A stretch of 64,000 bases of DNA from Protea cynaroides (Eukaryota > Streptophyta > Magnoliopsida > Proteales > Proteaceae), in assembly GCA_028583415.1 (NCBI GenBank), contig CM053267.1:41156834-41220833 (forward strand). The letters are read 5' to 3'. Under the pieces are notes generated by a model that had not been told where the DNA came from, made no database searches, and saw nothing but the letters and a program-made list of their open reading frames with translations. Of this stretch, positions 22,740 to 34,999 are shown piece after piece. A program made the translations under genes and the position numbers. Position 1 is the first letter of the stretch, and each line of letters begins with the position of its first letter.

Positions 22740-22985
22740 TTGTTTTGTGGTGACATTTAGTAATACTGAATTGTTATTATTGTACATAACCAGTACAAGT
22801 TTCGAACTCAACGTCAATAAAGTGACAGAAGCACCTTTTAGTGACATATATATATACAGAGCGTCGCCAGAGGTAACAGAACATATTTTAGTGACATTTA
22901 CATACAGATCGCCACCATATATAACAGATTTAAATCGTCACTACTTTAGTGACAGACACAAACGCCACAAAAAGTAATGACAAAA
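22740..22985. repeat. TTTAGTGAC/GTCGC-word repeat region
   Basis: Several TTTTAGTGACAT-like words with GCGTCGCC, GATCGCCACC and AATCGTCACT between them, a spacing often seen in non-coding parts of CACTA or Mutator elements. No ends or target duplication were identified. Confidence 0.35.
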
Positions 22986-23744
22986 ATCAAGGAAAAAGTA
23001 ATGACATTTTATTGTCCTTCAGCTTATATTTCAATAATTATGGGTGTTTCTTTAAGATGCCATAAATTATTAAAGTACCATTTTAATGGTACTAGGCATC
23101 ACCAAAATTGTAACTTTTTCTTTTTGAATCGCATCTCTATATGACAACATCTGTTCTTTTCAGAAGTTGGAATAAAGTAGGATGTGAAATTGCAAGGTAG
23201 AAGGAGTTTTACTCCGGCTACAAATATGAAGTTTCTTCTTTATTGTTGTGGAACATTTTAGTCTTATTAAGCTAGCCCTAAATAGATGTTGATTATAATT
23301 TTAGCCAACAGTTAATATTATAGTATACATTAGTATCATTGAAGTTTGATTTTAATCAACTTAGTGTTACATATACTAAAATTAATTATAACTTTAACCC
23401 ACAGGTAAGTTATAATAAATTTAAGTTTGTGACAGATTATTGACATATGTTGATATTAGTATGAAATTTGTGCACCTCAAAATTAAACTTCCTTTTGCTA
23501 TTTTTTGTAGCATACAATAATTTATTGTGGAAAACTATTCTAATTGAAAAAAAAAAAGGGGCCTATTTAACCTTAGGATGCATGGATTTGGTCATGGCGC
23601 TCTCTGCTGATGAGCCTGGCGCTCCATGCTTGTAATGAATAATATTGTACAAGAGTATTGTAGGATCAATTCCTGAATGTAAAAAGATTACTTAATATAA
23701 AAAAAAAAGAGAATTGATGCTTAGTTTATGAGTTTAGACAAAAC

Positions 23745-24260
23745 ATTAGCAAGCACCCTAATGGGACAACTCAGGTCAAGGAACACAATGGTAAGAAAAA
23801 AGTGCGTGATCACATTATGCATATGAGGGACATAACATCTAAGTTGATAGGTTTGGAGATTGACATACAAGAGATTTTTCTTGTAACATTTTTTTTACTG
23901 AACTCTTACCCTAAGGAATATGACACTTTCAAGGTTATCTATAATACACAGAAAACTAAATGGACAGTGAATGAGTTACTGCCTAAGTGTATTCAAGTAG
24001 AGGGGAGACTCAAGGAGAATAGTACGGAGAGTGCACATTTTGCCACCAATTTCAGCTACAAAGAGCAAAGCAGCAAGTCCTTCAATAACAAGAACAAGGA
24101 GAAGATACTAGTAAAGACAGATGGTATTAAATCACCCCCGGATGCTTCTTCTGTAGGAAAAAAAGGCATGTGAAGAAAAATTACCCCAAGTTCAAGAAAT
24201 GGTTCGAGAAGAAAGGTATCAGTATCCCGTCAAAGAAGCAACCAAATTGGCCTATCAAAG
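23745..24260 (+). pseudogene. Ty1-copia gag relic with degenerate zinc knuckle
   Basis: The frame at 23802-24173 reads MRDHIMHMRDITSKLIGLEI, then YNTQKTKWTVNEL, then QVEGRLKEN, matching the UBN2-type gag of plant copia elements. After a frame change the zinc knuckle reads CFFCRKKRHVKKNYPKFKKW, where the last Cys of CCHC is Tyr. No protease or RT follows. It lies in the insertions upstream of kinase copy A. Confidence 0.8.
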
Positions 24261-25622
24261 GTCCCCAAATCTTGTTCCTCCATCACAATTTCTGGAAAAT
24301 GATATAAATTCCGGCAAAAAAATAGAGAGAGAAAGAGAGGTAGAGATAAAAATGGTTTCCAGTAATAGCACAAGAGAGGAGCAACTGAGTGAAAATCCGC
24401 CATCCGCCATTTATTATGGGGTTCACTCTATTTTGTCGAGGAAAGTTGGTTAGGGATTGCTTTGGTGATATGCTTCAACACTCTGCCGTTCCGCCGGAGA
24501 TCAATTATTCTTTCTTCATTTTCCAAATCCTTCTTCCTTCTAACTGTTGATAGCGAACAAGATGAGAAAACAGTTTTTTTTTTTTTGGTATTACTTTTCT
24601 TTCTCAACAATAGTAATGAGGGTAAAATAGTTCGTTCAGTATAAAATTTGAGCATTTTGAGTATTAACAATTAAACCTCTTCTTTGCACTGCCAGTCAAT
24701 GGAAAATCACTAACGGAGTGGGAGTTTTTGTAGTTTTTTTTGGATTTTAGGGGATGTCTTCGTAATTGTTTAAAAGGTTTGGATTGTACCTGAGTTTCGG
24801 GCAAACTATAGGGAACATACCTGTAATTTTCTCAAAAATATATGAAGGAAAGTCTCAAAGTTCCCGTGACATAGAGGGCGCCAAAGAGATTCTTTTCCTG
24901 ATAATCTCTATTCCTCTTCCTTCAATTTTCTTGATTCCACTGAAACTTGAAATGTGAGAACTTTAGTTTCTATCTGTTCACAAAATTTGGGCTCCACTTA
25001 AACTACAACGACCAACATGAAGGATATTTAAGTGCCGTTTAGGAATTCCTTGCCAAGCTGCATCCCTAGAGAACCCTCTCCTAATTAAATTTAAAAAAGT
25101 AATGAGATAGTAGTTTGTCAATCAGACATCATTCTATGGTGTCAAAATATAATTTGCTAAAGTGTTTGACTTTGATCATCCCTTGCCCACCAAGAAATGT
25201 TGCACGTGCAATATCTTTGCCCCACAGGCTAATTTTCTATTACACCTTGATCCAATATCTTTCCCTCACGCCTTACACTATTCAATTATTTTTCCAAACT
25301 TAATGATGACCCTCATTCAACTAAAGCTTGTCATGCATGCTTAGCTATCCTGTTTATGAACATGAATAGATCTGAATATGAAAAATGACACTGAAAGAAT
25401 ACAGTTTCTATTCTGCTGTGAACTCTTTAGAATGAATGCCAGTACACCAAAAGAGGAACCAAAAAAGGAATAGAACCCAGGGAATGCAGATTGATTAAGT
25501 TATTGTACACACTGTTGGGATTATGTAATGAATCAAGGTGTACATAATCCCAATGTGATTGTAAAATACAATATTCCCAAAAAACAAAAAAAAAACAACT
25601 GTCACGGCTTTATCTTCATCAT
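24260..25622. other. Gene-free DNA and the junction between duplication units
   Basis: 24945-25260 is homologous to 34400-34995 (shared GTCAAAATATAATTTGC and CACGTGCAAT words), so it is the far upstream part of unit A. 25260-25622 is the unit junction, with TGTTGGGATTATGTAATG and an A-rich tract at about 25580. No coding region was recognised. Confidence 0.5.
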
Positions 25623-25762
25623 TTTAGCCATGGCTTCCATCAAGCAGCATTTCACACAGTTCAACCAACAAATTCTCATACAATGCATGCTTCTGCACAT
25701 GTAGGGATGAGGAATTCAAATTCATTCCAGGAGGTACTTACAAAATCATAGGCTGGTCCCTG

Positions 25763-28700
25763 CTACCTTCCTGACATTAGATTTAGCAATGCTTCGTTTC
25801 CATAGAATGCTCGGACATCCCAATCCTCAGTTGACGAGGAAATGGTCATCAGAGCAACCACTATTGACCTCATGCTTGGCCTCAACTGCGGATTTTCTTG
25901 TGTGCAAGCCTCAGCAAGCTCCGCCATCTGCAATCAAAACAGCCGCAATAGATATTAGATTTATAATACCAACCAAACCTTGACGAGATCTTTTCTTATT
26001 TCTGCTCCCACCTTAAGAACTGAGTCAAGCGGGTAATTATCCCCAAGCCTAGGGTCAACTAATTTGCCGAGACCTTCTCTTGGGTCGGGCTGACTAAGAG
26101 CTTCATCAAACTGTGTAGGACCAAAAAATAAAAGTTATTTCACGGGTGATATTTCAGAACAGTTATTATCATCAGTGAACTGAAAGGGAGTAAGAGAATA
26201 ACCAATGACACAAGTCCTCTTGTATCAAGAGTATTTCTTGCTAACTTGACCACAGCTTCCTTGGCTGAAATAAGTTCATAAAGGACAACTCCAAAAGCAA
26301 AGACATCAACCTTAGGAGTAACATCACCATATTGAGCATACCTACACATAAGCAATATGAAAAATCAAGCTATAATTGTTTTGAAGTCCATCAACTCCAA
26401 GTTTATTTGATGCTATAAGAGGTTTCCAGGTTGCAATCTAGCAAAAGCTTAAATCACGATAAGAAAAAAAAAAATTAAGTGTAAGCAGGAAATGCTAATT
26501 CGTGGAAAATGGGACCTTTCAAGGATCATGTGGGTTCGAAGGAAGCAACTCTTCCTCTATTACCCAAGTAAATCAAGAGTGGATAAGTCCCTATATTTAT
26601 TTAGTCCATCAAGAATAGAACTCTAAAATATCCAACCATCCACCTCGTTAACATTTTAACATGAAGCCATAGGAACATTTTATCATAAAGTCCTTCTGGA
26701 CATAAAAATGAGACTTGCATGGACATTAATTCTCAATAAAATGCAGAACTGGTGCTGATATCATTAAATTAGCCTTCATTCATGCGAAAATCCTTCCTTA
26801 CAGAATCATAAAATCCCCCCAACTTAAACCAATAGTTATGAGAAACATGTAGCTAGTCTGCTATGAAAGAATGATTGGGCATCCTTCATGTAATACTATG
26901 ACAGTTTCCTGTAACAATTATCTGACTATTAACTCTCATGTCTTGTGAGAAGCCTATTTTCACTGAAAGTTAATTCCACTGCTACTACAGACAGATTTTC
27001 ATCGACAGTTGTTCTTTCATCCACCAAAAAACACTAGAATAGTATCCTACAATTCAATGCCTGAAGCCAGCATACTAGAATCCACAAAAATTACAACATG
27101 ATCTATACAATGCTCTTTCAGTGTAATTGTTCCTTTCATATCATGCAGCCCAGATATACCAGTAGAAATGCTTAAGGAGGATAAAGCATTTTATGAATAT
27201 ATGCAAAAGGAGTCAGTATTATCTCATTTGCAGTTTATTTTTTGTTTTCTTATCATACATACAACAACAAATAATTAGAAAAATGTAATATGATACAATA
27301 ATATTATACATACAATGACTAATAATTAGAAGAATTGAATTAAGACAACAAAAAGTAATACAAAAATAAACCAAAAAAAACTTACTCTGGGGGCATGTAT
27401 CCAAATGTACCCACTAGACGTGTGGGCAATGTATTTCCAACAACTTCAGTCAATTTGGCTAATCCAAAATCTGCAACCTACAAGATAACAGTTTTTTCCA
27501 ATTAAGATAAACAAACTTTTACATTGTCTGCCGCTCACCTAGGGGGATTGTCACAACCTTTCCATGATAGTTCTTGTCAATCAAAATGTTTGCCGATTTA
27601 ATATCACGATGGATATAGACAGGAACAGTATGCTCATGGATATATTCAAGACCTCTTGCCGAATCAAGGGCGATTTGTACCCTAGTAGACCATGAAAGCG
27701 GATCCTTCCCTGAAAGCAGAGAAAAGTAATGACAACCAATTATTGAATGAACTACAAGCAGTTAAAGGTGATCAATAGGCTTTCAGGAAAGATTTTTAGG
27801 GCACAGTTGGGTACCACTTTTCTCACCTGAACCACGCAAATGTTGGCTTAAATTGCCATTCTCAATAAACTCATATACTAGAAATAAACAACCCTCAATG
27901 CAGTATCCTATCAAGCGCACCTGCATTAGATTTTAATGAACTTAAAAAAAAAAAAGAGAAGGAAATTCAGGAAAAACTAAATAATTACCTTCATAATGAA
28001 TAACTATTCCTATTAAGGATTACTTATCCAAAAAAAAAAAAAAATCCTATTAAGGATCATCTAGGCAAAACATGCAACTCAAGCTGTCATTCAATCACAA
28101 AAAGGAACTGGATAGTAACATGATCAAAACATTCATTGACAAATAAGTTCTGAAGGTCAAAAAATAATTATCTAAGAGTCCAAACTAATGTACTAACAAA
28201 ATTTTTACTCTTAAAAGTCTGGGATTTAAGCAGACCAGGCTCGAGCAAGGTAAAGGTGGGCCCAGTCCAACCTGCAAGTTTTTGGTCAAGGGCCAGGCTT
28301 GGACCAGTATGCCCTTAAGATTTGATTAATGCAAGGATACTAAACTGACCCAATAAGACAAGTTGGTCACATTAAATTCATAATTCAGTAAGAAAAGAGC
28401 ACATGGAAAGCAATTGCAGTTTGATTAGCCAAGGAATTTGATTCATCTAGGTGGGTTATCAAAGATGCATATACACTTTTCTACTCTCTAGTCAACTAAG
28501 CTGACTAAATTCCAGAACTCCTTAGTTACCCCTGTTGTTGAACAAGGAGATTATCACCAGATAGACACAATGATCAATTATTTGAGGAAATTTTCCACTG
28601 ATGAAAGCATAAAATGATGAAGACAATATGGTAAATGAATCTTAGGCTGAACTACCATTCAAATACATGGCATGTCTAACCAAAAAACTAGACCTTTAAT

Positions 28701-31700
28701 GGAAAATACAATACCAGGTTCAAGTGATGAACATGCGTGAGAACCTTCAATTCTGCAAGGAACTCTTTTGATGCTTGCATATCCATCTTCTTGATGGCAG
28801 CTTTCTGCATGATAAGTAGGAGAAACAGATTAAGAAAAGTTGGATATTAAACTTTAAGGGGGGAAGAAGACATAAAAGCAATTAGCCAGAAAAACTTCAA
28901 TGAGATCATGTAACACATAATCTTATTATATGCCTTTGCTTATAGAAAAATGAAATATCAAGACAGGAAATTAAGGGTGTACCCACTGCACAAGGCTCCC
29001 AGCACTGTGGGGTATGGGGTCTTATGTACGCAGCCTTACCCCTCAGTTTGCGGGAAGGCTGTTTCCAGATTCAAACCCATGACCACCACGTCACAACGGA
29101 GCAACCTTATCAAAAAAAAAAAAAACACACAATACATTCACGTACAAGGGGAGAAAAGGAAAGTCTGTAAATATTGAGTTCTAACATTATTGTCCACCAG
29201 CTCCCTTTTCATTAGAGAGAGATTAACCCATTAATTTCAACACTCCCAAGACCAGTTTTTGTTCACTTCAGTGAATGTGAATACCTGATTCTTGATGGCT
29301 TGGATTGTCAAAAAGGAAAGGAAACATTACTGTTTCAACTGAATTATAAAATGTCTGAGGCAAGTTCCATGTTACTTTCTCTGGATCAAGCAGTGGTCAG
29401 GCATTAGACACCTTGGTGTGCCGCAGTTAATTGATTAGAATATATAGTTCATGGCAACCTAAAATAATAATTGAAGTTGGATTCTTACAAATCCATTATT
29501 TAAAGGACTCCCTCATAAACCAGTAGATATGCCTCTTCAATAAGAAGTCTAATAATGCAACTACTATTTTGAAATCTCATTAATTGGCATCTAATATAAC
29601 TTTGAGTCTAACCATTAAGATGGAACATAATTTCTATGCATGCTTAAGAGGCCAATAGCAATCGTAACCAAATAAAAGACCTTGTAGACAAATGTTGACA
29701 TATTTGGCCAAAATGATGGGAATATTTCAGTTTTGAGAGGAACCAAATTTAAATGTCACTTCGGTCAAAATCAACTAAAAACCACATGAAAAGTCCCATT
29801 ATATCAGTCAAAATAACTGAAATCATGTGAATATTCAATTCCATAAATGACTTAAATATACCGAAATCAAAATTTCTTTCCTTGCTTTTGATTTTCTTCA
29901 ATAATTGATGTCATTCAAGAATACAAACCTCGCCTCTCAGCTCTGCATAGTAAACCACTCCGAACCCACCTTCCCCAATTTTGCAAGCAATACTGAAGTT
30001 ATTTGTAGCCTTGGCAAGCTCTTCATACGAGAACTCCACTGATTTGTCCAAAGTGATAGGTGTAAGTCCCAGGGACATACCACCAACAAGAGTAGATGAT
30101 TCCAAAACTCTATCCAAGGAAATCCCAGAACCTAGATGCACACAAGGAGAAGGTAAAATAAATGATAACTGATGTCAAATGTCTTCCTCTGCAGTATCTA
30201 ATGTACAATTTTATTAGAAACAGTTTACCACCCCAAAAAAAAAAAAATAAGGAGAAAGATACACAGAAGCTGAGAGAGACAGAGAGGGACCAAAGGGATC
30301 AGATAAACCATTCAATAATTGGGTACATCCTTTTTGCCTTCTGGGGGGGGGGGGGGGGGGGGGGGAAGGATAGGGATTTTAGGGTGAAATTTTCAAAAAA
30401 TTTCAAAGAAGTCCCTGTCCCTGGGTACATCTAGTTTGAATTTTTTTTCCTTTGGAGGCAGAGAGGAAGGTGGGTGTATCAGAACTGTTGAAATATACCG
30501 TAGGAATTTCTAATCAGGGGTTGATTAGGGAGAAATAGGGGGGGGTTCCATGATGCAGAACTGGTTCTTAGGGGGATATACACTTTGTATTACCTGGTCC
30601 CTTCAAACATTGTACACTGGTATAATACATGTATGTGTTACATATAGTGGACTTGGGTAATGGAAGTTGGACTAGTATGATCAGCTAATCCATCATGTTG
30701 CAATAAGATAATAATTTTAAAGAACATAAAATTGTTCCCCCCCCCCCCCAAATACCGGAAAAATTATTGGGTCTGCCCCTGTTTCTAATGTACATTTACT
30801 AAAATTGCCTCAGTTAATTCATCCAGACTGACAATCAACTCAACTGACAAAAGGATATGGAGAGGCCAAAACAAAAGTCTGTTGGACTTTAATGACTATC
30901 CATAATCAGTTGTATTCTTCTGCTAGAAAATTCCATGCAAGAAACAAGACTCCACTTATCAGATGGTTAAGGTCACCAGAGCAAGCTGATTCAATGGTTA
31001 GCAGATCCCCCAGATCCTCCCTTGATCTGCACAATAACTACAGAAAGATCCTATTGTCTTATAACATTGCAGTGGTATCCCTTTTTCATTATACCGTGTA
31101 AAGGAAACATAACTCCAATAGCCACATGTAATAACACATCTAAATTAAAAAAAAAATTTGCTGGTAATTCACAAGTTCCACTGAGACAGTTATATTCGCC
31201 GCGCAGGGGGGGGGGGGGACTAATGTATGTTAGCAGATTTACTCTACAGGATAATTATATCATGTGTATAAGATAGGAAATAGAACAACAGTTGGAAGCA
31301 TACAACAGAAAACTATAGCTCACACATAAAGTATGTTTAAAATGAAATCAAATTTAACAATGAAAACATGATGGTGATGTTGATATAAAGTTACAAACAA
31401 GCATCATGAGTAAAATACATTTGACGTTCTCCATTTAAGATTCTGTTACCAAACAATGGCATAAGAAAATCTAGTCTTGTCTAGGTCATGTGACTCATGT
31501 CCCAATGTTTCAGCAAGAGAACACATCTGTTTGGAACAACCAAAACCCAGGAAAATCCTGAAGAAACATCATTCACAAGGGCAATAATGGTTAATGGAGA
31601 TATATTTCCATCAATAGAAGGATTACCACGATCATGATAAATAGATTCTTCTCCAGATGCTGCGTGAAGAAATTTTGCCCCTTTAACCTTCTTCCTTCTG

Positions 31701-33487
31701 TAAACTAGAAGATATATACTACCTGCCAGAAGCAGTGCCACAGCTACTCCTGCAACAGATATGCCGGCAATTGCTCCGCTTGAGATTCCTGCTTAGATTT
31801 AGTGGTAGTGCATGGTCAGCTTAAAATAATATCAATTCCCCATTTAGCATAATGCATTTGCAACCCAAATGACTTATTCAGATAACAAGCATAAAACTGG
31901 CTCAGGAAGACAACTCGAGTCACCTGAAGGTCCTGAACTGCAAAATGGGAATAGAGTATCCATGTTAGACAGCTGGAAGTAGAGAACTAAAGATTAAAAT
32001 ATCAATCAGCTCAATCCTTGAGCAAATTGACCACTAATTACCTAGTACTCATCAAGGCTGGATAATTTCCTGCTGTATCTGTAAAAAGATCAAGAAAACT
32101 AGCAGATATTAACTCCAGCACTACATGTTGGAAGTGAGAGAGAGAGAGAGAGGAAAAGATAATAGTTTAGTAACATTCGTTTGGCTTCATACCCAAATTA
32201 GATCAGTAATGAAGACACTAAGCTAAAAATTTTAAACCCATGTTACCCATCACCCCACAGCATGATGGTATCTTATGAACAAGACCACCTCAGGGGCTAC
32301 AGCTATTGCAGGTATCACCGGGAAGTTAAAATTTGTAAGTCATTTATTTGGAATGCTTCTATGGTATCAAGAGAACATTCCTATATTACCCATCACCCCA
32401 CAGCATGATGGTATCTTATGATGAAGACCACCTCAGGGGCTACAGCTATTGCAGGTCACTGGGAAGTTAAAATTTGTAAGTCATTTAGTTGGAATGCTTC
32501 TATAGTATCAAGAAAACATTTTGCAATACAGGTACTGAGAGATAAAATCCACAGAAAATGGCTTATTTCTGTTCATGATAAAGGGTCGGCAAACAAGATG
32601 CTCAGTTCCTCATTTTTTTTTTAACACGTTTGTCCCCCTCAATCCCCATCCTTCGTTTTACATAATTTATTTCTTTTACGTCTCCCCCAGTTTAATGGAT
32701 AGCATGGACAGCCAAGGGTTCTTGTGCTTCATATTTGAATTAATTTTGTTTACAAATTTATGCATTCTCAATTCGCATTCAATTAGCATTTGTTCTCCTT
32801 TGTAGAATTATGGATCATAATCAGATAGCAATACTTGTTGCAACAGAAAAAAAAATGGTCACCTTTGCCAGGAATGAACACTAAACCATTCCCAGAGTTG
32901 AAATCCGTATTGGGGTTGTACTCTTGCAGCAGTGTGGGAGTTACGCCGGAATCATTGGCAACCGAATACAAAGTGTCACCCGGGCGAAGAGGGTAAGTCA
33001 CGAACAACCCATATGCGTTTGAGACACTGGAATTCCCACAAGAGCAATTAACGGTAACGTTGAGCTGGGCATTATTTGGAATGTTGAGGGCAGGGTAGCT
33101 GTTCCAGCTCTGCAACCATTCCGTGGTCGTGAGGTTGGAATAATATTTGTTAGCTATAATATCGTAGGTATCGTTCGGGTTAACGATGTAGTTAAACACA
33201 TGAGCCAAGTATTCACCGTTGATGCAATCGCAGCGGGAGAACGGAACGAGTATTCTGGTGTAAGCTTGAAGAGAATCCGGATTGGATATTTGATGGTTGT
33301 AGTCAAGAATTGTTTGAATCGAAGTGTTCATGACTTCCGAGATGAACGTGAGAGTGGATTGATCCCACACATAGTAAGAAGCCAAGGCCAGGTTGCAGCC
33401 GCTGCTACAAGCGGCTTTTGCTCCGCCGATGAAGAACGAGAGCAAGACGGAAAGGAGAACAAGTTTTCTCCGCGCTGCAGCCGCCAT
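25763..33487 (-). CDS. CERK1: CERK1/LYK-type LysM receptor-like kinase, copy B (623 aa)
   Basis: Exons: 32863-33487, 32042-32078, 31924-31937, 31627-31788, 29929-30131, 28715-28804, 27827-27920, 27558-27709, 27386-27477, 26203-26341, 26012-26110, 25763-25927; phases match copy A throughout. It has a signal peptide, three LysM repeats (PFSRCDC and NCSCG motifs), a membrane helix, GEGGFG loop at 332, catalytic Lys 352, HRD 442-444, DFG 462-464, and a normal MSGR stop (TAG). Exon 5 is 48 bp longer than in copy A, extending the juxtamembrane linker by 16 residues. After the activation loop it reads YAQ (491-493) where copy A has YAK. The role is as for copy A. Whether either copy serves immunity, symbiosis or both is inference. 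Confidence 0.92.
28021..28044 (+). mobile_element. 24-bp poly-A mini-insertion with 13-bp target duplication (copy B only)
   Basis: TACTTATCC followed by about 15 A, flanked by the 13-base direct repeat TCCTATTAAGGAT (28008-28020 and 28045-28057). Copy A has one uninterrupted TCCTATTAAGGAT at 13167-13179, an empty site. Confidence 0.8.
28973..29112 (-). mobile_element. Au SINE, copy B intron 5 (5' end lost)
   Basis: Orthologous to 14283-14440. The head is cut off and replaced by an A-run (29111-29125). The remaining body has the same GGCTGTTTCCAGATTCAA (minus-strand B-box complement) and GCAGCCTTACC blocks. Confidence 0.8.
30343..30749. repeat. Poly-G (30343-30365) and poly-C (30737-30749) tracts in copy B intron 4
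   Basis: These match the paired tracts in copy A. Lengths differ (23 G and 13 C here), so the tracts have changed since duplication. Confidence 0.8.
32243..32525. repeat. 143-bp tandem duplication in kinase copy B intron 1
   Basis: Two units (32243-32385, 32386-32525) share TTACCCATCACCCCACAGCA, CCTCAGGGGCTACAGCTATT and GTAAGTCATTTA. Copy A has one unit, at about 17485-17630. Confidence 0.85.
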
Positions 33488-34400
33488 GAGTCGAAGATAG
33501 AACCTCGAAAGGGAAGCAAGTATTAGAATTCACAAAGCACAAGGAATTGAAAGCTTTGTTCGATTCTCATTCTTCCAAACCAGAGATCAACAGAAGAGAG
33601 GAGCAAAAATTGAATTTTGAACAGAATGAAGAAACTCAAGTTTTCAAATATGTATGTAGTTCGATAGTTGACTCGATTGAACTCGTATCTGTTCATTATT
33701 GAAAATTTAATTTAAAAATAAGTTTCCGTTATATTAAAAAACCAAAAAATTCTTCGTCGTCATCCCCGCGGAAGGCTCTACTCGCCTCCGTCGATGATTA
33801 GTTGAGGTGAAATGGTGAAATGGTGAAATGGTGAACTGGTGGAGTGTAAGCAGTTGGCCATTTTCAACCAATTAAGGATTGATGTTTGCCTACCTGGCTG
33901 TGAGTTGTCGTTTACAATGGAGATTGAAATTGATTGAAATTACTTGAATAATAACTTATTAAAAAAAATGAGAGGAAACTAAAGCGTGAAGAGTACTCCA
34001 ACTTACAGGCGTGCATCATGGAATGCTGCAAATGGAAGCTTGGAAGAGACAACGACTGTTTCTTCCATGGATTCCTATTCCGATTCAGATTATGGAGTCC
34101 CGCCAGAAACCATGAATTTAAGTAAGAATTTGAAACGGTCATGGCCGTAATTTAGACTGGAATCTTGTCATATTTTAAAAATAAATTCAATCATTACCTT
34201 CCGTTTATTGGCAATGCATCCCTTATTTTTTCTTCTGTAGAAAAAGAAAATAAATGCTACCGGCATCTCTCGCTTTTTTAATTCTGAAATTTCTTTTTCT
34301 CTCTCCTCCAACTAACCTGTTACCTTCTTCATGTGTGTTCTCTTTTTTTTTTTTCTTTTTTTAAATTATTTGATCACCTGAAATTTTTTTTATTCAATTG
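33488..34400 (-). promoter_or_regulatory. Upstream region of LysM kinase copy B
   Basis: It is homologous to 20431-20930 for the first 400 bp, with a single copy of the TTCAAATATGTATGTAG block and GATAGTTGACTCG (a TTGAC core). GGTGAAAT is tandemly repeated at 33806-33840. 33900-34400 holds nothing I recognise. Confidence 0.5.
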
Positions 34401-34999
34401 AAACTTTAAATATGAATAGAGAACCTAAGTTTCAATCTATTCACAAATTTTGGACTCCTTTTACAATCTTAGAGCTATTCACATGGAAAAAATCTTCTCA
34501 AGTTCAATCGTTTCTTGAGTTGTAATCTAATAGCAGGAGTTTACTTTGTACGCAAAACAATGTATTGGTATACATGCTGGACTAACTCCAGTTGAATCAC
34601 AAATCGATGAGCAGTTGGACATGAGAAGAGTTGGATCTCATTCACATAGGGTGTTAATTGTTATTTTCTTATGGGTGCAAATCGAATGGTTTTCATTCAA
34701 TCTTATAATGATCGGGTCTATATAATTGTGAAGTCAATATGAACTCAGGGAATTATTCGGGTCAAAATTCTAGATACTGATTCTAATAATAAAAAAAATA
34801 AAAAAAATAAAAAATATTTCTTAATTAAATTTAAAATAAATGAGATAATAGGATATCAATCAAATATCATATATGATGTCAAAATATAATTGGCCAAATT
34901 ATTTGACTTTGACCATCCTGTCCCCTCCAAGAAATGTTCCACGTGCAATTCTTTTCCCTTGAGACTAATCTTCTACTACGCTTAGACCCAATGTCTGCT

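Larger units (their letters stand above)
10670..25260. repeat. Tandem segmental duplication, unit A
   Basis: Unit A and unit B (25623-34995) both hold a full LysM kinase gene in the same orientation. Homology starts at TTAGCCATGGCTTCCATCAA near 10670 and 25623 and runs through exons, introns and upstream DNA. It resumes at 24945-25260 (against 34400-34995) after about 4 kb of transposon insertions found only in A. Intron positions and phases are identical. Confidence 0.85.
25623..34995. repeat. Tandem segmental duplication, unit B
   Basis: Counterpart of unit A (10670-25260). It lacks the LTR element in kinase intron 1 and the 4-kb upstream insertions of A. It has its own 143-bp intronic duplication and a 24-bp poly-A insertion. 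The junction between units is about 25260-25623. Confidence 0.85.
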
